Notes: generated from the letters alone by a model not told the origin. A DNA stretch of 64,000 bases from Tectiglobus sp965224045 (GCA_965224045.1 CBDCYD010000016.1:806001-870000); one strand, 5' to 3'. Positions 17,897 to 26,697 are shown, counted from the stretch's first letter. Numbers and translations are program-made.

Positions 17897-19117
17897 TCAG
17901 ATTACCTTTTTGTTCCGCAGGTTGCGAATGGCATCGTCGCTCATTGCCAGGCGCTGTTTGAGAATTTCTTCGGTGTGGGCGCCGAGCTGCGGGCCAAGCC
18001 ATTCGACGGCGCCCGGTGTGTCGCTCATACGTGGGCAAACATTTGGCACCGCGAGCTCGCCGACGCGCGGGTCGTCGACGTAGGCAATGTTGTCACGCGC
18101 CTCATAGTGTGGATCTTCAAAGATCTCCGCAATCGAGGAGACCGGACCACACGGGACCTGGTAGGTGTCGCAAATGCCGATCAGTTCGGCGCGGTCATGG
18201 CTTGCCGTCCAGGCACCGACTGCGGCGTCAACGTCGTCGCGCTCGGCGTCGCGCCGGGCGATACGGCCCCATTTGTCGTCGGCGGCGAGGCCTGGTTGCT
18301 GCATCGCCTCGGCCAATCGCGCGAAGATCTTGTCCGATGTGCAGGCGATCGCAATCCAGCGGCCATCCTTGGTTGGATAGTGGCTATGCGGGACGACGTT
18401 GACGGTGCCCGGGCCCATGCGTTCGCGAACGAAACCCTTGTAGTGAAAGGCCGGTGCCAGTTCGTCGAGAATGCGAAAGATCGGTTCGTACAGGCCGATG
18501 TCGACGAACTGTCCGCGCCCGGTTTTGTCGCGGGCCTTGAGTGCCATGAGTGCGCCAAGCGCGCCGTAGAGTCCTGCCATGTAGTCGGGGATTGTCGCCG
18601 AGCCAGGGGTGACCGGTGGCCGGTCGGGATAGCCGGCAAGATAGGACAGGCCGCCGAAGGCGTTGCCAATGCGGCCGAAGCCGGGGCGTGGGCCGTAGGG
18701 GCCGGTCTGGCCGAAGCCCGAAATCCGAACCATGACAAGGCGCGGGTTGAGAGCGTGCATGACATCCCAGCCCAGGTTCCATTTCTCAAGCGTTCCCGGT
18801 TGGAAATTTTCGACCAGGATGTCGGCTTGCGCGCACAGGCGCTTCAGGATGTCTGCACCTTCCGGCTTTCTGAGATCAAGGGTGAGGGATTTCTTGTTGC
18901 GTGATTCCGAAAGCCACGGGAGTGAGTCACCGCAACTGGTGATCGAACCGAAACGACGCAGCGGGTCGCCGTCACCGGGGAGCTCGACCTTGATCACGTC
19001 GGCGCCGAATTCGGCCAGTTGGGTCGAACAAAAAGGGCCGGCGAGAAACGTCGCGACATCGACGACACGGATGCCCTCGAGTGGTTTGACATTGGCGCTT
19101 CGAGCCGGTTCAGTCAT
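17897..19117 (-). CDS. CaiB/BaiF family (class III) CoA-transferase
   Basis: 406 residues from the ATG at 19117 (AAGGGA upstream; the earlier in-frame ATG at 19174 adds a weak tail). Family motifs: PLEGIRVVDVATFLAGPFCS, LAEFGADVIKVELPGDGDP, NKKSLTLDLRKPEG, LVENFQPGTLEKWNLG, and the region around the catalytic Asp, TIPDYMAGLYGALGALMALK. It moves CoA between acyl-CoA and a free carboxylate. The 3' neighbour lyase suggests that the product is a hydroxy-dicarboxyl-CoA to be cleaved. It diverges from the hydrolase gene that starts 79 bases away. Confidence 0.92.
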   Translation of the reverse strand: MTEPARSANVKPLEGIRVVDVATFLAGPFCSTQLAEFGADVIKVELPGDGDPLRRFGSITSCGDSLPWLSESRNKKSLTLDLRKPEGADILKRLCAQADILVENFQPGTLEKWNLGWDVMHALNPRLVMVRISGFGQTGPYGPRPGFGRIGNAFGGLSYLAGYPDRPPVTPGSATIPDYMAGLYGALGALMALKARDKTGRGQFVDIGLYEPIFRILDELAPAFHYKGFVRERMGPGTVNVVPHSHYPTKDGRWIAIACTSDKIFARLAEAMQQPGLAADDKWGRIARRDAERDDVDAAVGAWTASHDRAELIGICDTYQVPCGPVSSIAEIFEDPHYEARDNIAYVDDPRVGELAVPNVCPRMSDTPGAVEWLGPQLGAHTEEILKQRLAMSDDAIRNLRNKKVI

Positions 19118-19195
19118 GGTGCAAATCCCTTCGCCGGTTGCCGCAGGTGCGGAGGTCGAATTGATAGCCTTCACTCAACCTGAGAGGACCGGATC

Positions 19196-19831
19196 ATGCA
19201 AGACGCGTTCGACACCGCAACCTATGGAGCGAGAGAGGTCGGATTTGGTGAGCGCCCGGCCGTGCTGGTCGTCGATTTTCAGCGCGGCTTCACCGATCCG
19301 GCTTTTACAATGGGAAAGAACGGGCGGATCCACGAGGCCCGTGACCGGACGGCGGGTCTTCTGGAGGCCGCGCGGCGCGCGAACATTCCGGTTGCGAGTT
19401 GCTATGTCGGTTGGCAATCGAAGAAGGACATCCAGTATTGGAAGGTCGAGGCGCTGCACGAGGAATTCTTCGTCGGCAGTGAGGCGCTGGAGATCGATCC
19501 GCTGTTGCTCGATCCGGAGTATGATTTCACGTTTCTCAAGTCTGGGCCGTCGATGTTCTTCCAGACGCCGATCGTGTCCTTTCTGACCAAGCATCGCGTC
19601 GACACCGCGATTATCACCGGTTGCGTGACCTCCGGCTGTGTCCGGGCAACCATCATCGATGCGTTCAGCTACGGCTATCGCACGATCGCCGTTGACGATT
19701 GCTGCGGGGACCCGGCGGCGGACAGCCATGACGCCAACCTGCGCGATGTCAACAGGCGCTACGCCGATGTGCATCAGCGCGACGACGTCATTGCGTATTT
19801 CGACGATATCAGAGGGCGCAATGAAGCTTGA
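19196..19831 (+). CDS. Isochorismatase-fold cysteine hydrolase, N-carbamoylsarcosine-amidase-like
   Basis: 211 residues. The catalytic triad is visible: Asp in AVLVVDFQRGFTDP (about 25), Lys in TFLKSGPSMFF (about 117) and Cys in ITGCVTSGCVRATIIDAFSYG (about 147), followed by DDCCGDPAADSHDANLRDV. The long VTSGCVRATIIDAFSYG stretch is most like N-carbamoylsarcosine/maleamate amidohydrolases rather than true isochorismatases. It probably hydrolyses a C-N bond in a small amide. The next gene starts inside its last codons. Confidence 0.88.
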   Translation: MQDAFDTATYGAREVGFGERPAVLVVDFQRGFTDPAFTMGKNGRIHEARDRTAGLLEAARRANIPVASCYVGWQSKKDIQYWKVEALHEEFFVGSEALEIDPLLLDPEYDFTFLKSGPSMFFQTPIVSFLTKHRVDTAIITGCVTSGCVRATIIDAFSYGYRTIAVDDCCGDPAADSHDANLRDVNRRYADVHQRDDVIAYFDDIRGRNEA

Positions 19832-20249
19832 TGTCCCAAAGACACTCGAGGAATGGAACGCTCGCGGCAAGGACTTTCTGCCCGGTCATCTCGGCTTGAC
19901 CTTTCACAAGGTCGAGGCTGATGAGGTGCGCGCGAGTTTCGAAATCACACAGACTTTGTTGTCCTGGAATGGTTTCTTGCATGCCGGCTCAGTGGTGACG
20001 TTGGCCGATACGTGCTGCGGCTATGGAACGGTGTGTGCGCTGCCCGAGGGTGCGGACGGGTTCACGACAGTGGACCTGACTTCGAATTTTCTCAGCAGCG
20101 CCCTGGACGGTCGCGTCGACTGCGTTGCAAAGCCGCTGCATCAGGGCCGCACCACACAGGTGTGGGACGCGACCGCGACGTCGGCCGCAAGCCGGCGGGT
20201 CATGGCACATTTCAGGTGCACGCAGCTGATCCTGTGGCCGCAGACGTAA
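19821..20249 (+). CDS. PaaI-family hotdog thioesterase
   Basis: 142 residues from ATG 19821, 11 bases before the end of the hydrolase gene. The hotdog core is seen in LGLTFHKVEADEVRASFEIT, WNGFLHAGSVVTLADTCCGY and GFTTVDLTSNFLSSALDG. In PaaI-like proteins the H-A-G-x-V-x-x-L-A-D motif binds the thioester. It hydrolyses an acyl-CoA; overlap with the hydrolase implies coupled expression. Confidence 0.88.
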   Translation: MKLDVPKTLEEWNARGKDFLPGHLGLTFHKVEADEVRASFEITQTLLSWNGFLHAGSVVTLADTCCGYGTVCALPEGADGFTTVDLTSNFLSSALDGRVDCVAKPLHQGRTTQVWDATATSAASRRVMAHFRCTQLILWPQT

Positions 20250-20321
20250 CGTTGCGTGCCGGGAGCACCGCGAGGCGGGACGCTGCACTTTTGGGAATGA
20301 CAGTATTAGGGAGGCACGGCC

Positions 20322-21488
20322 GTGACGACACTCAACGATTTTTCGTTCAACACGACGCCGCAAATCGTTTTTTCAGTGGGTGCGGCGGCGACTATCGGGG
20401 AGCACGTCGGTTTTCTCGGCGAGCGCGTCTTCCTCGTCACCGATCGCGGCCTGATCGATGCAGGCATCGTGGCGCCGGCGATCGCAGACCTGGGGAGTCG
20501 TGGGCAAAGCGTCACGGTATTCGACGACGTCGTTGCCGATCCGCCGCGAGCATTGGTGATGGCAGCGTTGGAGGCGGCTCGATCGTCGAAAGCAACGGGC
20601 GTGTTGTCGGTCGGCGGCGGGTCGTCGATGGATGTTGCAAAGCTTGCCGCTCTCCTTGCCGGGAGCAATGAAGACCTCGAGGAGGCATGGGGTATCGGCA
20701 ACGCCAAAGGGCCACGACTGCCGCTGGCGTTGGTGCCGACAACGGCCGGGACCGGTTCGGAGGTGACGCCGATCTCGATCGTCACCGTGGAGGACGACGA
20801 GAAGCGGGGGGTCGTCTCGCCACTCATCATCCCGGACATGGCGTTGCTTGATCCCGCCTTGACGCTCGGCCTGCCAGGGCATGTCACAGCGGCAACCGGT
20901 GTCGATGCCATGGTGCATGCGATCGAAGCCTATGCCTCGAAGTCGGCCAACAACAACCCGGTTTCGCGGGCACTCGCGGTTGAAGCACTGCGGTTGCTCG
21001 GCGCCAACATCGAAACGGCGGTCAACAACGGCCAGGACATTGCGGCGCGATCGGCGATGCTGCTCGGCTCGATGCTGGCCGGGCAGGCGTTTGCCAATTC
21101 CCCGGTCGCGGCCGTGCATGCACTTGCCTACCCGATTGGCGGGCGGTTTCACGTTCCGCACGGCTTGTCCAACGCGTTGGTGTTGCCGCACGTGCTGCGC
21201 TTCAATGCGCCGACGGCCGCGCCGCTCTATGCAGCGTTGGCGCCACACGTGTTTCCGCATTTGGCAGATGGCGCCGGCATTCAAGACACCGCCGCGCGAT
21301 TTGCTGAAGAGCTAGCGGAATTGAATGTTCGTCTCGGGCTCGAGTCCGGCCTGCGGGAGGTCGGGATTGGCGAGAATGATCTTGCCGGCATGGCACGCGA
21401 TGCAATGAAGCAGACCCGATTGCTCGTGAATAACCCGCGCGAGGTGAGTGAAGCGGATGCGCTGGCGATCTATCGCGCGGCCTATTGA
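20322..21488 (+). CDS. Iron-containing alcohol dehydrogenase
   Basis: 388 residues from GTG 20322 with AGGGAGG upstream. Group III dehydrogenase motifs: the NAD loop VLSVGGGSSMDVAKLAA, VPTTAGTGSEVTPISIV, and metal ligands in GVDAMVHAIEAYAS and AVHALAYPIGGRFHVPHG (Asp and three His). It interconverts an alcohol and aldehyde or a hydroxyacid and semialdehyde with NAD(P). Placed 72 bases after the thioesterase gene in the same direction, so likely part of the same catabolic unit. Confidence 0.93.
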   Translation: MTTLNDFSFNTTPQIVFSVGAAATIGEHVGFLGERVFLVTDRGLIDAGIVAPAIADLGSRGQSVTVFDDVVADPPRALVMAALEAARSSKATGVLSVGGGSSMDVAKLAALLAGSNEDLEEAWGIGNAKGPRLPLALVPTTAGTGSEVTPISIVTVEDDEKRGVVSPLIIPDMALLDPALTLGLPGHVTAATGVDAMVHAIEAYASKSANNNPVSRALAVEALRLLGANIETAVNNGQDIAARSAMLLGSMLAGQAFANSPVAAVHALAYPIGGRFHVPHGLSNALVLPHVLRFNAPTAAPLYAALAPHVFPHLADGAGIQDTAARFAEELAELNVRLGLESGLREVGIGENDLAGMARDAMKQTRLLVNNPREVSEADALAIYRAAY

Positions 21489-21509
21489 TGCGAGACTTGT
21501 TGCGCGCTC

Positions 21510-22151
21510 ATGACAATCTACGGAGTCCCGCTCGACAGCATCGCCGCCGTTCTCGACTGGTTGGGCATCGTCGTGTTCGCGACCACCGGGGCGCTTGCGG
21601 CGTCGCGCCGGCAAATGGACATCGTCGGCTTTGCGCTGCTTGCCACCGTGACAGGGATCGGCGGCGGTACATTGCGCGATGTACTGCTTGGCGCGCTGCC
21701 GGTGTTCTGGATTGCAACGCCGGCCTATCTTGTCGTCTGCGTCTGCGTGGCCGTGGTGTTGTTCTTTACCGCGCATATTCCGGAATCGCGGCTCCGGCTG
21801 TTGTTGTGGCTTGACGGGATCGGACTTGCTCTGTTCGCCGTGATCGGCGCCGAAAAGGCCCTTGCAACGGGCGCCGGCGGTATCGTCGCGGTGGCTATGG
21901 GGACGATCACAGCAACCTTTGGCGGTATCATTCGCGATGTGTTGTGTGGAGAGACACCGGTCGTGCTCAGTCGCGAAATCTACGTGCTTGCTGCGTTGCT
22001 GGCCGCCGTCGTGTTCGTGGTCGGTGTTTCAGCCGGCCTGGGACGGGACCTGTCGTTGATCGGTGGATTTGCTGCTGGATTGGTGCTGCGCTCGGTCGCG
22101 CTTGCGTTCAGGTTGTCGTTGCCGCGTTATCGCTCGCGGCCGCCGAAGTGA
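21510..22151 (+). CDS. TRIC-type cation channel family protein (UPF0126/YadS-like)
   Basis: 213 residues, about seven membrane segments. The two tandem signatures of the family are present: WLGIVVFATTGALAASRR with GIGGGTLRDVLLG in the first half, and GIGLALFAVIGAEKALATGAG with ATFGGIIRDVLCGETP in the second. Related prokaryotic TRIC proteins form potassium-permeable channels. It starts 21 bases after the dehydrogenase, so is probably co-transcribed, though a functional link is not obvious. Confidence 0.9.
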   Translation: MTIYGVPLDSIAAVLDWLGIVVFATTGALAASRRQMDIVGFALLATVTGIGGGTLRDVLLGALPVFWIATPAYLVVCVCVAVVLFFTAHIPESRLRLLLWLDGIGLALFAVIGAEKALATGAGGIVAVAMGTITATFGGIIRDVLCGETPVVLSREIYVLAALLAAVVFVVGVSAGLGRDLSLIGGFAAGLVLRSVALAFRLSLPRYRSRPPK

Positions 22152-22550
22152 CAATATCACACCGGGCGGCGCGCGATGTTGATCGCCTCGTCCAATTTGC
22201 AATTGCGACATGCGGACTGGTCGCGGTTATGATCGGGCTTCAACAGCGGTGGACCAACCCTCTCGTCATATGCGGTTTCTTTTCATGTCCCTGTTGCTGG
22301 CCGTCGGTCTCAGCATGGCGTGGTTTCGTGCCCGGCTTTAACCGGCGCGCACGCAGTGGGACAGAGCGGTTGCGACCCCATCCAGCGTTGGTGTCGTCGC
22401 CGTGATCTCGATCCTAATCTAACTGATAGTGATCACGGCCTGCCGGATGATCGCCGGTCTTGCCTGGCGGCAGATTCGGTTGCGCCTATCGTTCGTCCTG
22501 TTGAAGCGTTAGGCTAGCTGCAACTCTTCACCGGCAGCGGGGCAGGCCTC
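22152..22550. other. Gene-poor gap before the amidase gene
   Basis: About 400 bases without a convincing gene. A 23-codon frame at 22270-22341 on the plus strand would give a single hydrophobic helix (MRFLFMSLLLAVGLSMAWF) but has no ribosome site. No repeat or terminator was recognised. It probably contains the promoter for the amidase gene. Confidence 0.4.
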
Positions 22551-23999
22551 ATGGATCTCAAGGAATATGCACGTTTCGATGCGGTCGGCCTGGGGCAGTT
22601 GGTGCGCGCAGGCGAGGTCAGCCCCGCCGAACTGGCGCAGACGGCTTTGCGCGCTATCGAAGCGGTTAACCCGGAGATCAATGCGGTCGTTGAGATCTAT
22701 GATGACCGCATCGATGGACTTGATGCGGTTGCATTTGCGGACGGCCCGTTTTGCGGGGTGCCGTTCTTGATCAAGGATATGTTCGGTCACGAGGCGGGGC
22801 GGCGCATCGAGTTCGGCTCGCGGCTATGTGCCGGCATGGTGGTCGAGCACGGGACTTACCTGGTCGACAACTTCAAAGCCGCGGGGCTCAACATTCTGGG
22901 GCGATCACATGCGCCCGAATATTCAATGGCGGCAACGACCGAAAGCGCGCTCTACGGCAATTGCGCAAATCCGTGGCGTTCAGGGTTTTCGGCGGGCGGG
23001 TCTTCGGGAGGCGCACAGGCCGCCGTGACAGCCGGGATCGTGCCGATGGCGCACGGCTCGGACATCGGTGGGTCGATCCGCATTCCGGCCAGCTTTTGTG
23101 GTGGTCTCGGTCTCAAGGCGTCGCGGGGGCGGATTTCACTGGGGCCGGTGGTTGACGAGGCGGGGTTCGGATACTCGTCCAACCTGGTGCAGGCCAAGAC
23201 GGTGCGGGACGTTGCCGTGGCGCTCGACTGCGTCGGCAAGCCAATGCCGGGCGATCCGTTCGTCATCCCTCAACCGGCAGAACCCTACGCAGACCTGGTC
23301 CGGCAAACCCCGCAACCGCTGAGGATCGGCGTCGTTGTCGATGAGTTGGTCGGAGTTGCCGTCGATCCGGAGATCGTCGAAGCGGTCAACAAGGTCGGAC
23401 GGGTCCTCGGCGACATGGGCCATTCGGTCGATATCGTGTCTGTCGACATGGGAGGTGCGGAGGTTCTCAATGCGACAACGGACATGTTCTTTTTCGGTTT
23501 CGATGATCGCCTCGAGGGTTATGCGGCGCGGACCGGGCGCGAAATCGGGCACGACACACTCGAGCCGACAATTCTGTCGCTCTACGAGTATTCCAAGACG
23601 ATCACCGCCAAACAATTTCTCAAGGCCTGGGGCGAACTCAATGTGGCGCGGCGGAAGCTGTCGCGAGTCTGGTCCGATTGCGATGTCTGGCTGTCGCCGA
23701 CGACGTCGAAGGTGGCTGAGCACTGGGGGCTCTATCATCTCAGCCGGCCCGACGTGACAGCGGCAAACGTGGCTGACGTTCTTTACAAGGTCCCGGTGCA
23801 GTATACGATTCCGCATAACATCATGGGCACGCCTGCGATTTCGCTGCCGCTTGCAATGCATTCCACCGGCCTGCCGATCGGCGTGCAGATTGCCGCTGGG
23901 CCGGCGCGTGAAGATATCGTCCTGCAGCTTGCGGCCGGACTGGAAGTGGCAATGCCCTGGGCCGACCGCGTGCCGCCGCTCCATGCTTCACGTCTTTAG
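22551..23999 (+). CDS. Amidase-signature family hydrolase
   Basis: 482 residues. The Ser-cisSer-Lys triad is readable: Lys in GVPFLIKDMFG (about 78), and the glycine/serine-rich signature SAGGSSGGAQAAVTAG (about 145-160) followed by GSDIGGSIRIPASFCG. Length and motifs match GatA-like amidases that hydrolyse small aliphatic or aromatic amides or act on amino-acid amides. No gatB or gatC neighbours, so a role in tRNA amidation is unlikely. Same strand as the upstream hydrolase, thioesterase and dehydrogenase genes, but with a 400-base gap. Confidence 0.93.
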   Translation: MDLKEYARFDAVGLGQLVRAGEVSPAELAQTALRAIEAVNPEINAVVEIYDDRIDGLDAVAFADGPFCGVPFLIKDMFGHEAGRRIEFGSRLCAGMVVEHGTYLVDNFKAAGLNILGRSHAPEYSMAATTESALYGNCANPWRSGFSAGGSSGGAQAAVTAGIVPMAHGSDIGGSIRIPASFCGGLGLKASRGRISLGPVVDEAGFGYSSNLVQAKTVRDVAVALDCVGKPMPGDPFVIPQPAEPYADLVRQTPQPLRIGVVVDELVGVAVDPEIVEAVNKVGRVLGDMGHSVDIVSVDMGGAEVLNATTDMFFFGFDDRLEGYAARTGREIGHDTLEPTILSLYEYSKTITAKQFLKAWGELNVARRKLSRVWSDCDVWLSPTTSKVAEHWGLYHLSRPDVTAANVADVLYKVPVQYTIPHNIMGTPAISLPLAMHSTGLPIGVQIAAGPAREDIVLQLAAGLEVAMPWADRVPPLHASRL

Positions 24000-24122
24000 G
24001 CGCGGTTGCGAGGCACGATGATGCCAATTGTCAAGGGAGTGATTGTGTCCATCCGACACGGCGGCTATTGTCAATTGGAGCATTGTAGGTTTCGGCGTAG
24101 CGTGTTCGAGTTGGGGGCGGTT

Positions 24123-24506
24123 GTGCGTCTTGCAGATCCCAGACAGGGTGTTCTTCAAGCGAACCGCGCGTTCTACGAGATTTTTCGCCTTGGTGACTTT
24201 GCCCGAATGGACGGGCTGTGGTCGCGTTCGAACAATGTTTCGGTAATTCATCCCAACTGGTCGGGTATCGACGGCCGCGACAACGTGATGGCATCCTGGT
24301 ACCAGCTCATGGTGCTGCAGGATCCACCATCCATCTACCCGTGTTGCGAGACGGTCATCCTCAACGGATCGAAAGCCGTGGTGTTCTGCGTTGAGCAGGT
24401 CCTGTCCGGCGAAATTTCGGCGTCGAATGTGTTTGCCTACGAGAACGATTTTTGGCGCATGACCCACCACCAGGCGATGCCATTGCCCAAACGCTCGCCG
24501 CGTTAG
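24123..24506 (+). CDS. SnoaL-like/NTF2-fold small protein
   Basis: The frame is open from ATG 24006, but the recognisable fold begins at VLQANRAFYEIFRLGDFARM, so a start at GTG 24123 (after a G-rich stretch; 127 residues) or GTG 24102 is more likely; the choice is not settled. Features: LWSRSNNVSVIHPNWSGIDG, then RDNVMASWYQLM and a C-terminal strand VFCVEQVLSGEISASNVFAYE. These cone-shaped NTF2-fold proteins include polyketide cyclases, isomerases and many without catalysis. It lies directly before the LysR gene. Confidence 0.7.
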   Translation: MRLADPRQGVLQANRAFYEIFRLGDFARMDGLWSRSNNVSVIHPNWSGIDGRDNVMASWYQLMVLQDPPSIYPCCETVILNGSKAVVFCVEQVLSGEISASNVFAYENDFWRMTHHQAMPLPKRSPR

Positions 24507-24537
24507 GGAAACGGGATGGCCGGAACCAGCCCTGCAG

Positions 24538-24558
24538 GACTTGAACTTTCTTCAGAGC
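24538..24558. promoter_or_regulatory. Candidate LysR operator, copy 1
   Basis: GACTTGAA, five bases, TTCAGAGC, starting 40 bases before the lysR-family start codon. The left half and the first four bases of the right half match the perfect palindrome found at 25510-25530 in front of the CmcJ-like gene. Its position fits autoregulation. Confidence 0.5.
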
Positions 24559-24577
24559 TGGCGGAACCTGTCATGTC

Positions 24578-25516
24578 ATGAAGGGTCCGACACTGAGACT
24601 GCCTCCGTTTGCTGCATTGCGTGCGTTTTGCGCGGCAGCGACACACGAGCGTTTTCGTGATGCGGCAGAGAGCCTGGGCGTGACCGAGTCTGCTGTTAGT
24701 CATCAAATCAAGCGGCTCGAGGATCATGTGCAGGCCGCGCTCTTGGATCGCTCCGGCGGGCGGGCGCGCCTGACCGATACCGGTTTGCGCTATCTCCAAA
24801 AGGTCGAGCCGGCACTTCTACAGATCCAGGCCGCCACAGATGAAATTCGGCCCAGCCGCGGACGTGGCCTGGTGCGCCTGACGCTGCCGCCCTCGCTGGC
24901 CGCCAACTGGCTGATACCTCGCCTCGGCGGGTTCGAGCGCGCCCACCCGGAGGTCGACCTGCAACTTCTGACATCGACGCGGGTCGTTGATCTGCGGCGC
25001 GACCAGGTTGACCTCGCAATCCGCCACGGCAAGGGCGTCTGGCCCGGTGTCGAGGCGACCTTTCTATTGGCGGAAGCGGCGATGCCCGTCTGTGCTCCAG
25101 GCTATCTGAACGTCGGCGACCCGGCCGCCGGGCTGGAGCTCTTCAAAGGCGTGAGGTTGATTATCAGTAGCAGTTTTCCGGATGAATGGGAGGAATGGGC
25201 CAAGGCGCGCGACCTGCCCGAGCCTTCCGTGAGTGACAGCGTTGTGCTCGACGCGCAGGAGCAAGCGCTGCAACTCGCGGAAAAGGGGCTTGGACTTGCC
25301 ATGGGACGGCGTCCGGTGGTCGACGATTGGCTGACGTCGGGCAGGTTGGAAGCACCGTTCGGTGACGCAGACCCAACCGGGGCCGCCTACTACCTGTGCA
25401 AACCTGCAGATTTCGTGTTGCCGGTTGCCGCGCGTCGCGCTGAGCGCTGGCTCCTGGCAATTGCGTCCGAGTGGGAAGGCATCAAGGGAACCGTTAACGA
25501 TGCGCACAAGACTTGA
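24578..25516 (+). CDS. LysR family transcriptional regulator (GcvA-like)
   Basis: 312 residues. The N-terminal winged helix reads LPPFAALRAFCAAATHERFRD and AAESLGVTESAVSHQIKRLE, close to the GcvA branch of LysR proteins. The effector domain follows (RLTLPPSLAANWLIPRLGGF, VDLAIRHGKGVWPG). The regulator likely controls the CmcJ-like oxidoreductase gene just downstream and itself, because a similar inverted repeat precedes both genes. The effector is unknown. Confidence 0.93.
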   Translation: MKGPTLRLPPFAALRAFCAAATHERFRDAAESLGVTESAVSHQIKRLEDHVQAALLDRSGGRARLTDTGLRYLQKVEPALLQIQAATDEIRPSRGRGLVRLTLPPSLAANWLIPRLGGFERAHPEVDLQLLTSTRVVDLRRDQVDLAIRHGKGVWPGVEATFLLAEAAMPVCAPGYLNVGDPAAGLELFKGVRLIISSSFPDEWEEWAKARDLPEPSVSDSVVLDAQEQALQLAEKGLGLAMGRRPVVDDWLTSGRLEAPFGDADPTGAAYYLCKPADFVLPVAARRAERWLLAIASEWEGIKGTVNDAHKT

Positions 25517-25530
25517 ATTTTTTTCAAGTC
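25510..25530. promoter_or_regulatory. Candidate LysR operator, copy 2
   Basis: Perfect inverted repeat GACTTGAA, five T residues, TTCAAGTC. It overlaps the lysR stop codon and lies about 95 bases before the CmcJ-like start. The inner part fits the T-N11-A pattern of LysR boxes. A related copy precedes lysR. It could alternatively be a weak terminator hairpin, though no T-run follows the stem. Confidence 0.5.
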
Positions 25531-25624
25531 AGGTTGAAGCGAAGTCAGTCGCATTCGCTGACGTTCGGGCCCATGTTGGCGGTTAGCGATACTTGATCAT
25601 GAGCAAACCTTAGGAACGAACGTG

Positions 25625-26476
25625 ATGGCACATTCGGCAGTTCAAGCCCCGGCCGTGGCAGAAACGGTCACGGGCGCGCTGACATTTATCATTCCACAGG
25701 ATGCGAAACCGGAATTCCATAGCTCGGCGCTGACCGGCGGAGATCCAAAAGTATTCTTCGATGTAGAAGAGCGTCCGGTGGAAATCCGCGATATGCGCGC
25801 CTATGCCGACAGCTTTTCGATTGAGCGGGAAGGGTTCGAGCTGTTGCATCGGCCGTCGACGGCGGGAGATCTCAATGATGATGCCGTTGTCACCGGGCCC
25901 TACTATACGGAAATCGTCGCGTTGTTGAAGGAACGCTTCAAGGCCAGTCAGGTTCATATTTTCGACGCGACGCGGCGCTCTGACAGTGGAACCGGCGCTG
26001 CCAACCCCGACGGGTTGCGCGGGCCGGCGCGTCGGGTGCACGTCGATTATACGGCCAAAAGCGGCCCGCAGCGCTTGCGTGACGTGGTTGGCGATGAAGA
26101 AGCAGAGCGATTGTTGGCCAGCGGCGCGCGCATCATTCAGGTCAACGTGTGGCGGCCGATCGCGGGCCCGGTCCAGCGCGCGCCGTTGGCGCTGGCGGAT
26201 GCTGCTTCAATCGCACCGGACGAGCTTGTTGCAACGGATCAGGTTTTTCCAGATCGCGTTGGTGAAATCTATCATCTCGCCTATGCGCCCACGCAGAAGT
26301 GGTACTTCGCACCGGAGATGACGCGTGATGAGATCTTCCTGATCAAAGGCTGGGACAGCCTGGATGACGGGCGTGCGCAATACACCCCGCATGGGGCGTT
26401 CGACCTTCCGGATACTCCCGCGGATGCGCCGCCGCGCGAGAGCATCGAAATCCGGACGCTGGTGGTTGTCGAATAG
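25625..26476 (+). CDS. CmcJ/NvfI-family oxidoreductase
   Basis: 283 residues from ATG 25625 (AGGA about 9 bases upstream). Contains GPYYTEIVALLKERF, VHIFDATRRSDSG, the PARRVHVDYTAKSGPQRLRD segment, IIQVNVWRPIAGPVQRAPLA and VGEIYHLAYAPTQKWYFAPE with DEIFLIKGWDS. This pattern is shared by CmcJ (cephamycin 7-alpha methoxylation partner), fungal gibberellin desaturase-like and NvfI-type proteins, a Fe(II)/2-oxoglutarate-like group. The His-Val-Asp (HVD) and later His could bind iron. Substrate unknown. The first gene after the LysR regulator. Confidence 0.85.
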   Translation: MAHSAVQAPAVAETVTGALTFIIPQDAKPEFHSSALTGGDPKVFFDVEERPVEIRDMRAYADSFSIEREGFELLHRPSTAGDLNDDAVVTGPYYTEIVALLKERFKASQVHIFDATRRSDSGTGAANPDGLRGPARRVHVDYTAKSGPQRLRDVVGDEEAERLLASGARIIQVNVWRPIAGPVQRAPLALADAASIAPDELVATDQVFPDRVGEIYHLAYAPTQKWYFAPEMTRDEIFLIKGWDSLDDGRAQYTPHGAFDLPDTPADAPPRESIEIRTLVVVE

Positions 26477-26697
26477 GTGGGGGCTGCCCGTTGGTGTGAA
26501 ATCACACTGATGGCGTTGGCGTTCTGGGTTTTTGCCGTAGTATTGTTGCCCGGTGTTTCAGCGAAGCGCCGGGCGATCGCTTTTTTCTCAACGTCGCCGC
26601 AATGGAAATCTCAGGCCAAAGCTTGCCGGGACTACTACGCCGGACGGCAACTCGATAACCGGTATCTCATCACGCCAGAGCACAGGAGACAGCCTGG

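Noticed and set aside
22270..22341. 23-residue hydrophobic peptide frame
   Set aside because: No ribosome site and very short; kept only as a note in the gap entry.
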